Origin: Deltaproteobacteria bacterium
Lineage (GTDB): Bacteria > Desulfobacterota > Dissulfuribacteria > Dissulfuribacterales > QOAL01
Length of the DNA: 64,000 bases
NCBI GenBank assembly: GCA_015493475.1
Contig: WGDC01000089.1
Coordinates: 1-64,000 of the forward strand
Direction: 5' to 3'
In this document: in pieces, positions 27,570 through 36,162 of the stretch
Position numbering within the stretch: position 1 is the first letter of the stretch
Layout: each line of letters starts with the position of its first letter
Made by a program: the position numbers and the translations under genes
The notes under the pieces: model-generated
Told to the model about the DNA's origin: nothing
Databases searched by the model: none
Seen by the model: the letters and a program-made list of their open reading frames with translations, nothing else

Positions 27570-28380
27570 TCCGAGAATCGGCATCATAGGTGGCAAAGGA
27601 CGCATGGGCCGATGGTTTGAGAGACAGTTCAAGGACACAGGCATCGAGGTGGCCATCTCAGACATAGGCACAGAGCTTTCCGTCGAGGATATCGCCAAGA
27701 ATTACGAGGTGGTCATTCTCGCCCTGCCCATGGAGGTATTTCCTGATGTTGTGAAGAAAATAGGCCCGCTGATCCCGAGTGAGCACTTCCTTACCGACCT
27801 GTGTTCTCTCAAGGAAAAGCAGGTTGAGATGATGCTACAAAACAGCGCATGCGAGGTATGCGGTTCACACCCCCTGTTCGGGCCTGCTGAGGACAGCATC
27901 GAGGGAAGAAGGGTAGCGCTTTGCCCGGCTAGAGGCACCAATTGGTACGGATGGTGGAAAGGCTACCTCGAAAAAAACGGGGCACTCGTTGCAGAATTCA
28001 GCCCTTCTGAACACGACAGGACCATGGCATGGGTGCAGGCGCTAAACCACTTCATACTCCTTTGCCTTGGAAAATCTCTTGAGGAAGACGGCATCGACTT
28101 CAAGCACATACTCAAGCTTGCAACGCCAAGCTTTGAAAGGCAGCTCAACATAGTCGCAAGACTCTGTCTTCAAGATCCAGAGCTCTATGCTACAATCCAG
28201 CTCGGAAATCCATATACGCCTACGGCAATAGAGACCTTTACAAAACACGCGAGGATACTTGGACAGATACTCAGGGACAAGGACAGGGCAGGCTTCATAA
28301 GGATATTCAGGGAGGTGCAGGAGCTTGGCCCTCCCCTTCTAAGACACTGCGAGAACAAGAAAAGGCGGCAGTGCCCCTGA
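27553..28380 (+). CDS. tyrA: Prephenate dehydrogenase (TyrA)
   Basis: A 275-residue NAD(P)-dependent dehydrogenase converting prephenate to 4-hydroxyphenylpyruvate. The Rossmann loop is GIIGGKGRMGRWF, and CGSHPLFGP is the conserved substrate-site segment with the catalytic His. There is no fused chorismate mutase or ACT domain, so mutase activity must come from elsewhere and feedback control by tyrosine, if any, is not through an ACT domain. It overlaps aroC by 17 bases. Confidence 0.85.
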   Translation: MENSFSPRIGIIGGKGRMGRWFERQFKDTGIEVAISDIGTELSVEDIAKNYEVVILALPMEVFPDVVKKIGPLIPSEHFLTDLCSLKEKQVEMMLQNSACEVCGSHPLFGPAEDSIEGRRVALCPARGTNWYGWWKGYLEKNGALVAEFSPSEHDRTMAWVQALNHFILLCLGKSLEEDGIDFKHILKLATPSFERQLNIVARLCLQDPELYATIQLGNPYTPTAIETFTKHARILGQILRDKDRAGFIRIFREVQELGPPLLRHCENKKRRQCP

Positions 28381-28413
28381 ACAATCAATATCTTCCAGGC
28401 CAGGATATTTTAT

Positions 28414-28716
28414 ATGTCTCGAGAAGCCCCACCATACATAAGGAAGACAAGGGACGGGATTCTGTTGTTCATCCATGTCCAGCCAAGGGCATCGAGGAAC
28501 AAAATAGCCGGCATTCACGGTAAACGGCTCAAAATCACGGTCCAAGCTCCTCCAACTGACGGCAGGGCCAACAAGGGCGTGCAGATGCTTCTCTCCAAAA
28601 GGCTCCGCGTTCCAAAGTCAAGGGTAATTCTCAAATCCGGGGCTGCCTCAAGGGAAAAAACCTTCTTGGTCATTGGCCTCTGCCTGAGCGAGCTGCTCAG
28701 CCGTATAGAAGACTGA
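28414..28716 (+). CDS. DUF167/YggU-family protein
   Basis: A 100-residue protein of the DUF167 family, with the typical VQPRASRN and PPTDGRANK motifs followed by the GAASREKTF segment. The family is conserved from bacteria to eukaryotes but has no firm function. It starts 33 bases after tyrA and is probably the last gene of the acn-aro operon. Confidence 0.85.
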   Translation: MSREAPPYIRKTRDGILLFIHVQPRASRNKIAGIHGKRLKITVQAPPTDGRANKGVQMLLSKRLRVPKSRVILKSGAASREKTFLVIGLCLSELLSRIED

Positions 28717-28834
28717 CCCCCTCGCATACTGTCATTTTTCCCACCTTTTTCATGATGTCCCCTGTGGAGCTTTCTTAAGGTGCCGGCGTATTATGCCGAT
28801 AACGTAAGAATAAAAGCCGCACCATGGATAGTAA

Positions 28835-28850
28835 TGGCATACTTTTTGTT
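28835..28850 (+). promoter_or_regulatory. Possible sigma-54 promoter upstream of pilC
   Basis: TGGCAT-N5-TTGTT with the GG and GT dinucleotides 10 bases apart, 41 bases before the ATG of pilC. The -24 element is good, but the -12 element has GT instead of GC, so it is a moderate match to the RpoN consensus. Confidence 0.35.
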
Positions 28851-28865
28851 TGTATTAACAAAAAG
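28842..28865. promoter_or_regulatory. Perfect palindrome upstream of pilC
   Basis: CTTTTTGTT and AACAAAAAG are perfect 9-base inverted arms with a 6-base centre. They overlap the possible sigma-54 site and end 25 bases before the pilC ATG. This could be an operator. Confidence 0.4.
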
Positions 28866-28890
28866 ATAATAAATCGCGAGGAGTCAGGAT

Positions 28891-30102
28891 ATGCCAGTAT
28901 ACGTTTGGGCAGGAGTCGATTTTTCAGGCAAGGAAACCAAGGGCGAAATAGAGGCACGGGACGAACAGACTGCTAGGCTTCTACTTTCCCGTAAGAAGAT
29001 TCGACTTAAAAAACTTAAGACAAAGCCTAAAGATATTTTTGAAAATATCAGCTTTCTGCAACCAAAAGTAAGGACAAAAGATATAGTTATATTCACGCGG
29101 CAGCTTTCCACCATGATTGATGCCGGTCTCCCCCTTGTGAGAGGGCTTGACATCCTGGCAAGCCAGCAGGAAAACCGTACTTTAAAAAAGATGCTCACGC
29201 AAATAAAGACGGATGTGGAAAGCGGTTCCACATTTGCCGAGGCGCTGAAAAAATACCCGAAACATTTTGACAGGCTGTACCGCAACATGGTGGCGGCTGG
29301 TGAGGTAGGCGGAATTCTTGACAACGTGCTCCAGAGACTCTCGGAATACATGGAGAAGGCCCAGGCCCTGAAGGCCAAGGTAAAAAGTGCAATGACTTAT
29401 CCCATTATCGTTCTTGTAATTTCTGCTGTTGTCTTGAGCATAATACTTCTTTTTGTTATTCCTACATTTGCCAAAATGTTTGCCGATTTTGGTTCCGCAT
29501 TGCCACTTCCTACACAAATAGTCATTAATATAAGTAACTTTGTTAAATCTTATTTCTTGGTCATGGTGGCGTCTCTTGTGGTTTTCATATTCTTGTTCAA
29601 GAAATATTATGCTACGAATAAAGGAAAATATGTTATTGATAAACTCCTTTTAAAAACACCTGTATTCGGACCGCTAATCAAAAAAGTCGCGGTCGCCAAA
29701 TTCTCCCGCACCCTTGGGACTCTCATCAATAGTGGTGTTCCCATTATGGAAGCATTGAACGTGGCTGCTGGAACGGCTGGAAACAAGATCATCGAAAATA
29801 CAATAAAAAATGTTAAGGCGAGCATCAGCGAGGGACGATCTATCGCCCAACCCCTCAGTGAAAGCAAGATTTTCCCTGGCATGGTCGTCCAAATGATCTC
29901 TGTTGGTGAAACTACCGGCGCACTCGATGCCATGCTTAACAAGATAGCAGACTTCTACGACGATGAAGTGGACGCGGCAGTGGATGCCCTTACCAGCATG
30001 ATTGAACCCTTTATGATTGTCTTCCTTGGTGGTACAATCGGCTCCATCATAGTCGCCATGTATCTTCCGATATTCAAATTGGGATCAGTCGTAGGAGGTT
30101 AA
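28891..30102 (+). CDS. pilC: Type IV pilus / type II secretion platform protein PilC
   Basis: A 403-residue polytopic inner-membrane protein of the GspF/PilC family, the platform on which pilus or secretion ATPases act. Two repeated T2SSF domains are visible (about 65-190 and 270-390), each with an FTRQL- or FSRTL-type start, an SGVPI/AGLPL turn and a VGExxG motif (AAGEVGGIL, SVGETTGAL). Hydrophobic segments lie near 170-190, 220-240 and 375-395. AGGAG stands about 10 bases before the ATG. No pilB, pilT or pilin genes are adjacent, so it is separated from its usual partners. Confidence 0.88.
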   Translation: MPVYVWAGVDFSGKETKGEIEARDEQTARLLLSRKKIRLKKLKTKPKDIFENISFLQPKVRTKDIVIFTRQLSTMIDAGLPLVRGLDILASQQENRTLKKMLTQIKTDVESGSTFAEALKKYPKHFDRLYRNMVAAGEVGGILDNVLQRLSEYMEKAQALKAKVKSAMTYPIIVLVISAVVLSIILLFVIPTFAKMFADFGSALPLPTQIVINISNFVKSYFLVMVASLVVFIFLFKKYYATNKGKYVIDKLLLKTPVFGPLIKKVAVAKFSRTLGTLINSGVPIMEALNVAAGTAGNKIIENTIKNVKASISEGRSIAQPLSESKIFPGMVVQMISVGETTGALDAMLNKIADFYDDEVDAAVDALTSMIEPFMIVFLGGTIGSIIVAMYLPIFKLGSVVGG

Positions 30103-30113
30103 AAAAACCAACA

Positions 30114-31967
30114 TTGCACGCGAGCCTCAGTGGCCATGGAGAAGGCAAAACAGCCGGGAAGCCGGTTTATTTTGTGGGCGCAGGGCCCGGAGACCCACAA
30201 CTTCTGACACTCAGGGCCAAAGCCCTCATAAACAGGGCCGATGTAATAGTATTTACTGGGTCACTGGTCCCGAAATCGCTGCTTGAAGGCAGCAGCGCCG
30301 AGATCTACGATTCTTCCCGGATGCACCTTGAGGAGGTTCTTGAGATACTCGAGAATGGCCACAAGGCGGGCAAACAGGTAGTGCGGCTCCATACCGGTGA
30401 CCCGAGTTTATACAGCGCCATTACGGAACAAATAAGATACCTTAGGGAAAAATCCATCCCCTACAAGGTTGTGCCTGGCGTTACCGCAGGTTTTGCCGCC
30501 TGCGCAAGCCTCGGTATCGAGCTGACCATACCGGAAAAGGTACAGACAGTTATCATGAGCAGGGTCTCAGGACGCACCCGCGTCCCTACGAGGGAATCAC
30601 TTAAACGGATTTCGGGCATCAGGGGCTCCCTTATCCTGTATCTGAGTGTTGGACACATTGAAAGGGTGGCCACGGAGCTATCAGGGGGATACCCCCCCCA
30701 TACACCGGTGGCTGTGGTGGAAAAGGCCACCTGGCCCGCTGAAAGAATTGTGACGGGAAACCTCTCGGACATCGCTCAAAAGGTGCAAAAGGCAGGCATA
30801 AAAAAGACCGCAGTCATAATAGTTGGAGAGGCCGTCAACTCAGTGAAAGGCATTCACGAAAACCGGTCAAAGCTATATGACAAGACATTTTCTCATGAAT
30901 ACAGGAAGGCCTCATCCGAAAAGGGAAAACTGATACGGGCCTTTTCACAGGACACCACGGGAAACCGCTCCGAAATCCTTGTGGTTTATCTTGGGAAAAA
31001 GGGGAGAAACATCGCAAAAGTCATCAAGGACGAGATGAAAAATCCCGTAACACTCGTTTCGTTCAAACAGGGGAGGGAAAAGGATATTATTGCGCGCAAG
31101 TGGGCCAAGGCCTCGGCGGTGTTTTTTATCTGTGCATGTCAGATAGCCGTAAGAACTATAGCGCCCCTATTACGGGACAAGTATACAGATCCGGCGGTAT
31201 TGAGCATAGATGAATCAGGCAGAAACGTGATATGCATTCTGTCGGGGCACATTGGAGGGGGAAATACCCTTGCCATGGAAACGGCTTCCATCCTCGGGGC
31301 GCGACCCATCATCACCACGCAGTCCGATCTCATGGAAATTACGGCCATAGACCTATGGGCGCGTTCCAACAACCTCGTACCCACGGATAAAGACCGGCTC
31401 AAGCACATGCAGGCAATATTCCGGGACGGCAAGAGTCTTAAGGTTTTTCTTCAGAAAGGCGTGAAGGCGGCGGGGCTTCCACGCGGCCTTGAGATAGAAA
31501 GAACGGAACAGCATGCAGATATTATTATAGGCCCCTTCAATAACAACGTAAACGGCAGGGCGCTCCATCTTGTGACCCGCAACCTATACATGGGCACAGG
31601 ATGCCACAAGGGACTGGATCCGCACCTGCTTTTGAAAAAAGCCAGGGAATTTCTTGCAGCCCATTCGATCCATCCGTGGGCTATAAAAAACATAGGCACC
31701 ATAGATAAGAAGGCCGGGGAACCGGCCATCATTGAACTTGCCAGGCACCTTGCGGCGGACCTGCGCACATTCCCAGCGCGGGAGCTAAATAGGGTCAGCG
31801 GCGTAGATAACTCGAAAACCGTAATGAAGGCAGTAGGAGCCGGGGCAGTAGCCGAGCCTTCTGCACTTCTTTGCTCGCCACGCTCGTCACTGCTTGTGAA
31901 AAAGAAAAAGTATTATTGCTGTACCTTTGCTCTCGCAATGGAAAGGGTTGAATTAGGAAAGGAGTGA
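30114..31967 (+). CDS. CbiF-CbiG fusion: precorrin-4 methyltransferase plus cobalt-precorrin-5A hydrolase
   Basis: A 617-residue two-domain enzyme of the anaerobic cobalamin pathway. Residues 15-255 are a SAM-dependent C11 methyltransferase (YFVGAGPGDPQLLTLRA, RLHTGDPSLY). Residues 280-610 are CbiG, which opens the ring lactone after C11 methylation (LSGHIGGGNTLA, GTGCHKG, TIDKK). The two steps are consecutive, so a fusion could channel the intermediate. The start is TTG 30114 because no ATG or GTG precedes the family motif; a GGAGG overlaps the end of pilC 14 bases upstream. No other cob or cbi genes lie in the window. Confidence 0.87.
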   Translation: MHASLSGHGEGKTAGKPVYFVGAGPGDPQLLTLRAKALINRADVIVFTGSLVPKSLLEGSSAEIYDSSRMHLEEVLEILENGHKAGKQVVRLHTGDPSLYSAITEQIRYLREKSIPYKVVPGVTAGFAACASLGIELTIPEKVQTVIMSRVSGRTRVPTRESLKRISGIRGSLILYLSVGHIERVATELSGGYPPHTPVAVVEKATWPAERIVTGNLSDIAQKVQKAGIKKTAVIIVGEAVNSVKGIHENRSKLYDKTFSHEYRKASSEKGKLIRAFSQDTTGNRSEILVVYLGKKGRNIAKVIKDEMKNPVTLVSFKQGREKDIIARKWAKASAVFFICACQIAVRTIAPLLRDKYTDPAVLSIDESGRNVICILSGHIGGGNTLAMETASILGARPIITTQSDLMEITAIDLWARSNNLVPTDKDRLKHMQAIFRDGKSLKVFLQKGVKAAGLPRGLEIERTEQHADIIIGPFNNNVNGRALHLVTRNLYMGTGCHKGLDPHLLLKKAREFLAAHSIHPWAIKNIGTIDKKAGEPAIIELARHLAADLRTFPARELNRVSGVDNSKTVMKAVGAGAVAEPSALLCSPRSSLLVKKKKYYCCTFALAMERVELGKE

Positions 31968-32021
31968 TAAGGGCCGCTCTCCGCATGCCCTGAGAATGGT
32001 CAACGTCAGAAAGGAACCTTT

Positions 32022-32735
32022 TCAGAGGTCTGTCTTGGCCTGCTTCCAGAACTTCAAAACCCGCTTAACATACTGGATGGTTTCCGGATAGGGCGGCACA
32101 CCGCCATATCTTTCAACTGCTCCGGGTCCAGAATTGTAAGCGGCCAGGGCAGCTATTATGTCGCCATCGAAGCTATCCAAAAGCCAACTCAGGTACTTAC
32201 TCCCGCCCCAGATGTTCTCTGCTGGATCAAAGGGATTATAGACCATGAGCTCCCTTGCTGTTTTCGGCATAAGCTGCATAAGGCCGAGAGCACCCTTGGA
32301 TGATACCGCCTGCGGGTCTCCACCCGACTCTGCCCGTATAACCGCCTTTATGAGGGCAGGATCAAGGCCAAAAAAAACGGCCGCCCTATCAATTTCCCTG
32401 TGAAAAGCATTTATTCTTGCCCTGACTACCTTGGCTGAAACTACGGATAACCTCCGATAACCCCGGTAACATCCCTTTCCCTTGATTATCGCTGATTGCT
32501 CGTCCATCTCGATCCTTGAAAAACGCGAATCAGTGGGGGCATTTGTGAAATGGTAGACCCCGTTTTTGTCCACGTAGGAATAGATGGCGCCCGCGAAAAC
32601 CCGAAAACAAAAAAGAAAGGAGAACAAAAAATACACAACAAGAACCAGTGCAACGTCAAGATGCCTAGGCCGTAGGCAGGGCATAGGATCCTGACCTGAG
32701 CAAGTATCGTGTCTGTAATCTCTTTCACCTGACAT
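32022..32735 (-). CDS. DUF4124/SLT lytic transglycosylase
   Basis: An exported peptidoglycan-cleaving enzyme. A hydrophobic signal segment (about 27-48) is followed by a DUF4124-like strand motif (YSYVDKNGVYHFTN) and a C-terminal SLT domain. The catalytic Glu is in AVIRAESGGDP, and GLMQLMPKTA and ALAAYNSGPGAV are also present. ATG 32735 is 4 bases past the stop of the preceding aldolase gene. ATG 32684, with AGGA just upstream, is a credible alternative giving a shorter signal peptide. Confidence 0.87.
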   Translation of the reverse strand: MSGERDYRHDTCSGQDPMPCLRPRHLDVALVLVVYFLFSFLFCFRVFAGAIYSYVDKNGVYHFTNAPTDSRFSRIEMDEQSAIIKGKGCYRGYRRLSVVSAKVVRARINAFHREIDRAAVFFGLDPALIKAVIRAESGGDPQAVSSKGALGLMQLMPKTARELMVYNPFDPAENIWGGSKYLSWLLDSFDGDIIAALAAYNSGPGAVERYGGVPPYPETIQYVKRVLKFWKQAKTDL

Positions 32736-32738
32736 CAA

Positions 32739-33386
32739 TTACGTTTTCGGAACCTTTTCCCAATCACTTAAAAAGTTCTTTAGCCCGATATCTGTAAGGG
32801 GATGTTTTGCAAGCTGCGCGATAACCTTGTAAGGGATCGTTGCAATATCTGCGCCGAGTTTGGCCGACACCAGCACATGCATGGGATGACGCACACTTGC
32901 AACGATTATTTCCGTTGAAAAGTTGTAATTGTCATAAATTTGGACTATGTCGGCTATCAGCTCCATACCATCTGTTGAAATATCATCAAGCCTACCCACG
33001 AAAGGACTGACGAAGGTGGCCCCTGCCTTTGCCGCCAAAAGGGCCTGAAGGGGCGAAAACACAAGGGTTACGTTGGTCTTGATACCCATATTGGAAAGAT
33101 TTTTGGTGGCTTTCAACCCCTCAGTAGTCATTGGTATCTTGATAACAATATTATGAGCTATCCCGGCAAGCCTCTTTGCCTCTTCTATCATCCCTCCGGC
33201 CTCGGTACTTACTACCTCTGCGCTGACAGGTCCATCCACTATGGAGCATATCTCCCTGATCCTCTCCTCAAAGCCACACCTCTCCTTTGCAATGAGAGAG
33301 GGATTCGTGGTTACGCCATCAACCATGCCCATTTCAGAACCTTTCTTGATCTCTTCTATGTTCGCAGTATCGATAAAAAACTTCAT
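32739..33386 (-). CDS. Transaldolase-like / fructose-6-phosphate aldolase (TalC/Fsa type)
   Basis: A 215-residue TIM-barrel aldolase of the short transaldolase family. [21 protein letters not shown] and the Schiff-base lysine in VIKIPMT are diagnostic. Family members act as transaldolases in the non-oxidative pentose phosphate route, or cleave fructose-6-phosphate; the choice depends on residues I cannot assign. It is divergent from the DUF342 gene and is followed at once by the lytic transglycosylase gene. Confidence 0.88.
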   Translation of the reverse strand: MKFFIDTANIEEIKKGSEMGMVDGVTTNPSLIAKERCGFEERIREICSIVDGPVSAEVVSTEAGGMIEEAKRLAGIAHNIVIKIPMTTEGLKATKNLSNMGIKTNVTLVFSPLQALLAAKAGATFVSPFVGRLDDISTDGMELIADIVQIYDNYNFSTEIIVASVRHPMHVLVSAKLGADIATIPYKVIAQLAKHPLTDIGLKNFLSDWEKVPKT

Positions 33387-33556
33387 TTTTCAGCCTCCTT
33401 TTGGGAAAAAATTTCTAACAGCCTCGGTGCATGAAGTCGATAATAAAAGTAGAACCTTGTAATAACAACCAGTTTTTGGACGAAACGGTCCTGGTGTTTC
33501 CGTGATCATTTTCTTGTAGCTCGATAATAGAAGGGCATGGAGGATTGGTTTTCCCT

Positions 33557-34942
33557 ATGAACCAACAAAAATACTATTCTGGGATAAAGCTGTCAGACAC
33601 TGACTGTATCTTCAAGATATCCAAGGACAACCTGTGTGCCTGGGTCGAGGGAGTAGACAGTGATAACATAGTCAAGGTCTCGGGCCTGGTAAAAAATATT
33701 ATCAAGGAAAGCGGCATTCGTTACGGCATCCTGAATCCATATGAGCTTAACGGCACCACCCTGCTCATCGCACGGGGTGTCGAGCCAGAGGCAGGTACTG
33801 ATGGAAGAATCGAGATAATAGCCAGTTCCTATCTCGAGAAACAGGCCGACAAGGAGACCATGGACCCGAGGAACCTTGGACTCATACACAACGTCACAAG
33901 GGGAGAAATAATTGCCCGCAGGATACCGCCAACTCCCGGCAAACCTGGCCAAGACATATTCGGGGCCACCATTGAGCCTAAGCCGGGAGAATGGGTTTCG
34001 TTCAATCCCGGCAGCCTCGTGGAAATAGTTAACGAGGAAACCCTTACTGCTGCCGCATCCGGCGCGTTGAAGATAGAAGACGATGGAACAATATCTGTCA
34101 CAAAAGAATGGACCATTGACGGTGACGTAGACCTTTCAACAGGCCACGTAGAGTTCTACGGGGAAAAACTGGTAGTCAAGGGCTCGGTCCTCGGTGGATT
34201 TACTGTTGAAACCATGGGAAATCTGTTTATCGGCGGCAACGTGGAAGACGAGGCCATTATTCTTGCTGGCGGGGACATCTTCGTAAATGGGATCATAAGG
34301 TCCCAGAATACCATGGTAAAGACGGGAGGCGGCCTGCAGTGTGGGGCGCTCGAATACTGCAGGGTCTTCGTGGGCCGGGACATGACCGTAAGGGATTACG
34401 TGCTCAATGGTGACTGTCAGGTTCATGGTTCTGCTTTTGTCAAGGATGGAAAGGGATTGGTGGCGGGAGGAAAGGTCATGGTAGGCGGTTCCCTTGAGGT
34501 AAAAAACGCCGGGACCAGCGCAAACGTACCCACCTTTCTTTCGGCTGGATACGATCCGCTTCTAGTGATTCACCATGAGGGCCTGATAAAAGAACAGGAA
34601 GGACTGGCCAAGAAGCTTGAAAAGATACGGGAAGGACTTTTAAAACTAAAGAAGATCGAGGATTCGGGGAAAAAACTTGATCCCAAGCTTGAGACCGTCA
34701 GAGATAATCTCCAGGCAGCCGCCTTTGATATCGTCAGGCAGATGGATTTCAACAAGGAAAAGATACATAAGCTGGAAAAGGATTTCGGATTGATGGAAAA
34801 AGCCACTGTCTCTTTGCTCGCTTCCGGTTTCCCGAATGTCGAAATCAGGATATGCAATGCATCTCTCAAGCTGAGAGAGCCGGTGGAAAAGATCATGTTC
34901 TTTTTCAAGAAGGGTGAAATAAGGGCAAAGACACTACCATGA
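33557..34942 (+). CDS. DUF342/FapA-family protein
   Basis: A 461-residue cytoplasmic protein with a FapA core: an N-terminal domain, then a beta-helix-like region rich in Gly and Val (about 190-330; GSVLGGFTVETMGNLFIGGNV), and a long C-terminal coiled coil (about 345-425). Polymer-forming FapA proteins are linked to cell-surface and motility functions in several bacteria, but the biochemical role is open. GGAGG lies 13 bases before ATG 33557; a TTG at 33545 is too close to that site. It sits on the same strand as the secreted FlgO-type cluster, separated by a sigma-54 site. Confidence 0.75.
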   Translation: MNQQKYYSGIKLSDTDCIFKISKDNLCAWVEGVDSDNIVKVSGLVKNIIKESGIRYGILNPYELNGTTLLIARGVEPEAGTDGRIEIIASSYLEKQADKETMDPRNLGLIHNVTRGEIIARRIPPTPGKPGQDIFGATIEPKPGEWVSFNPGSLVEIVNEETLTAAASGALKIEDDGTISVTKEWTIDGDVDLSTGHVEFYGEKLVVKGSVLGGFTVETMGNLFIGGNVEDEAIILAGGDIFVNGIIRSQNTMVKTGGGLQCGALEYCRVFVGRDMTVRDYVLNGDCQVHGSAFVKDGKGLVAGGKVMVGGSLEVKNAGTSANVPTFLSAGYDPLLVIHHEGLIKEQEGLAKKLEKIREGLLKLKKIEDSGKKLDPKLETVRDNLQAAAFDIVRQMDFNKEKIHKLEKDFGLMEKATVSLLASGFPNVEIRICNASLKLREPVEKIMFFFKKGEIRAKTLP

Positions 34943-35076
34943 CGAATGGGCGTGGACAGGAATTTCTTTCACCCTGGAAAGCAATTATTTCACCCTGCCG
35001 GGGAACTTACTTGAATCTTCAGACGCCAAACGGGATGAAAAGGGCATAGAAAACAGGCGAAAAACATTCCTGAGAA

Positions 35077-35093
35077 TTGGCAGAGCTATTGCT
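35077..35093 (+). promoter_or_regulatory. Sigma-54 (RpoN) promoter for the FlgO-type cluster
   Basis: TTGGCAGAGCTATTGCT matches the -24/-12 consensus YTGGCACGRNNNTTGCW at all but two defined positions, with GG and GC exactly 10 bases apart. Transcription would begin near 35104, directly before the AAAAGGAG and the ATG at 35121. RpoN promoters need an enhancer-binding activator, and none is encoded nearby. Confidence 0.7.
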
Positions 35094-35120
35094 TTGGTGA
35101 TTAAGAAAAGGAGAAAAAAC

Positions 35121-35510
35121 ATGTTCTTGAAAAAAATGGCAGTAATCATGGGTACTACAATGGTACTAAGCCTCGCTGTGGTAAACACTTCGAGGGCTGC
35201 GTGCCCCGAGGGGGTCCTTCATCGCCTCATACGTACCGTTTTCCAGGTCCCGATGGCCGTACTTAAATCCCTTGAGGGGCCAACATGCTGCTCAAGGAGC
35301 CGGGACTATTCGGCGACGGTCCGCTATCCAGATACGCGAGGCGTCTACGGGCCTGAATACCGTCTGAACACCCAGAAAAACTACGAACCCCTGCCCGAGC
35401 CTCCGGAATATGTAACGTATAAAATGATACCAGCCAGGAAAACCCGGCTCAAACCGGATTCAGAGGTCAACCTCCATGTATACAGCTCCATTCCATTCTC
35501 TGACAGATAA
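35121..35510 (+). CDS. Small secreted protein, first gene of the FlgO-type cluster
   Basis: A 129-residue protein with a clear signal peptide (about 1-27, cleavage after SRA) and a mature part with three Cys residues and many Pro and Tyr residues. No domain is recognised. ATG 35121 has AAAGGAG 7 bases upstream; an in-frame GTG 27 bases earlier overlaps the sigma-54 start region and is rejected. It overlaps the next gene by 35 bases and is the first product of the sigma-54 transcript. Periplasmic or outer-membrane placement is inferred. Confidence 0.65.
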   Translation: MFLKKMAVIMGTTMVLSLAVVNTSRAACPEGVLHRLIRTVFQVPMAVLKSLEGPTCCSRSRDYSATVRYPDTRGVYGPEYRLNTQKNYEPLPEPPEYVTYKMIPARKTRLKPDSEVNLHVYSSIPFSDR

Positions 35511-36162
35511 AACAGGACCTATAGAGGCCTCCATACTGATAGTCATTTTTTTGACATTACTGGCCATGCCTCAGGCCCATGCGAACGGACAGACGCCATC
35601 TCCTCTTGATGAGATGGCGAAGCAGCTCGCTCTCCAGTTGAACGCTAACCTCGTCCCGCGTCCTTCACCGCCGCCGAAAACCCTCGTCGTTAACATAGTG
35701 GACGTGGGTCAACTCCATTGCACCTCAAGGTTCGGCCAAATAATGCCAGAAAGGCTCAGGATATACCTCCAGGAAATGGGCTGGAGAATAGTGGAGGCTA
35801 GACGGGGGCTTGCTGTCAAGCTCCAGGAAAACGTGGGCCAGTTCAACCTGTCAGACAATGTCAAGGACATAGCAAAAAGAGTCAACTGCCAGGCCGTGCT
35901 CGCGGGAACCTATCTCTTTCACATGGGAAAGATAATGATAAACCTGCGGCTTATCCACCTTCAAGACAACGATATAATATCGGCGGCGGCCGCCGAGGCG
36001 GATGCTGGCCCCTGGATATCCACACTTCTCAATCCTGTCGGAATCGGATGCAGAGCTCCCAAGGCATTTTTGAAGATCGCCCCATGGCCTCAAAGGCAGG
36101 CGAATGACGCCACACTGGACTATTCAACAAAGGAGGAAAGAATTGATGACTATACCAAGTAA
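35476..36162 (+). CDS. FlgO-domain exported protein (paralogue 1)
   Basis: A 228-residue protein with an N-terminal export signal (hydrophobic about 19-33, likely cleavage after AHA). The FlgO-type core has TSRFGQIMPERL, then a helix-rich part, then AGTY and MINLRLI. FlgO is an outer-membrane lipoprotein needed for flagellar stability in Vibrio, but this copy has no obvious lipobox. It shares 35 bases with the preceding gene and 17 with the next. No flagellar genes lie in the window, so a flagellar role is not shown. Confidence 0.75.
   Translation: MYTAPFHSLTDKTGPIEASILIVIFLTLLAMPQAHANGQTPSPLDEMAKQLALQLNANLVPRPSPPPKTLVVNIVDVGQLHCTSRFGQIMPERLRIYLQEMGWRIVEARRGLAVKLQENVGQFNLSDNVKDIAKRVNCQAVLAGTYLFHMGKIMINLRLIHLQDNDIISAAAAEADAGPWISTLLNPVGIGCRAPKAFLKIAPWPQRQANDATLDYSTKEERIDDYTK

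Noticed and set aside
30103-30113. Cobalamin riboswitch before the CbiF-CbiG gene
   Set aside because: Only 11 bases separate the two genes; no room for a riboswitch.
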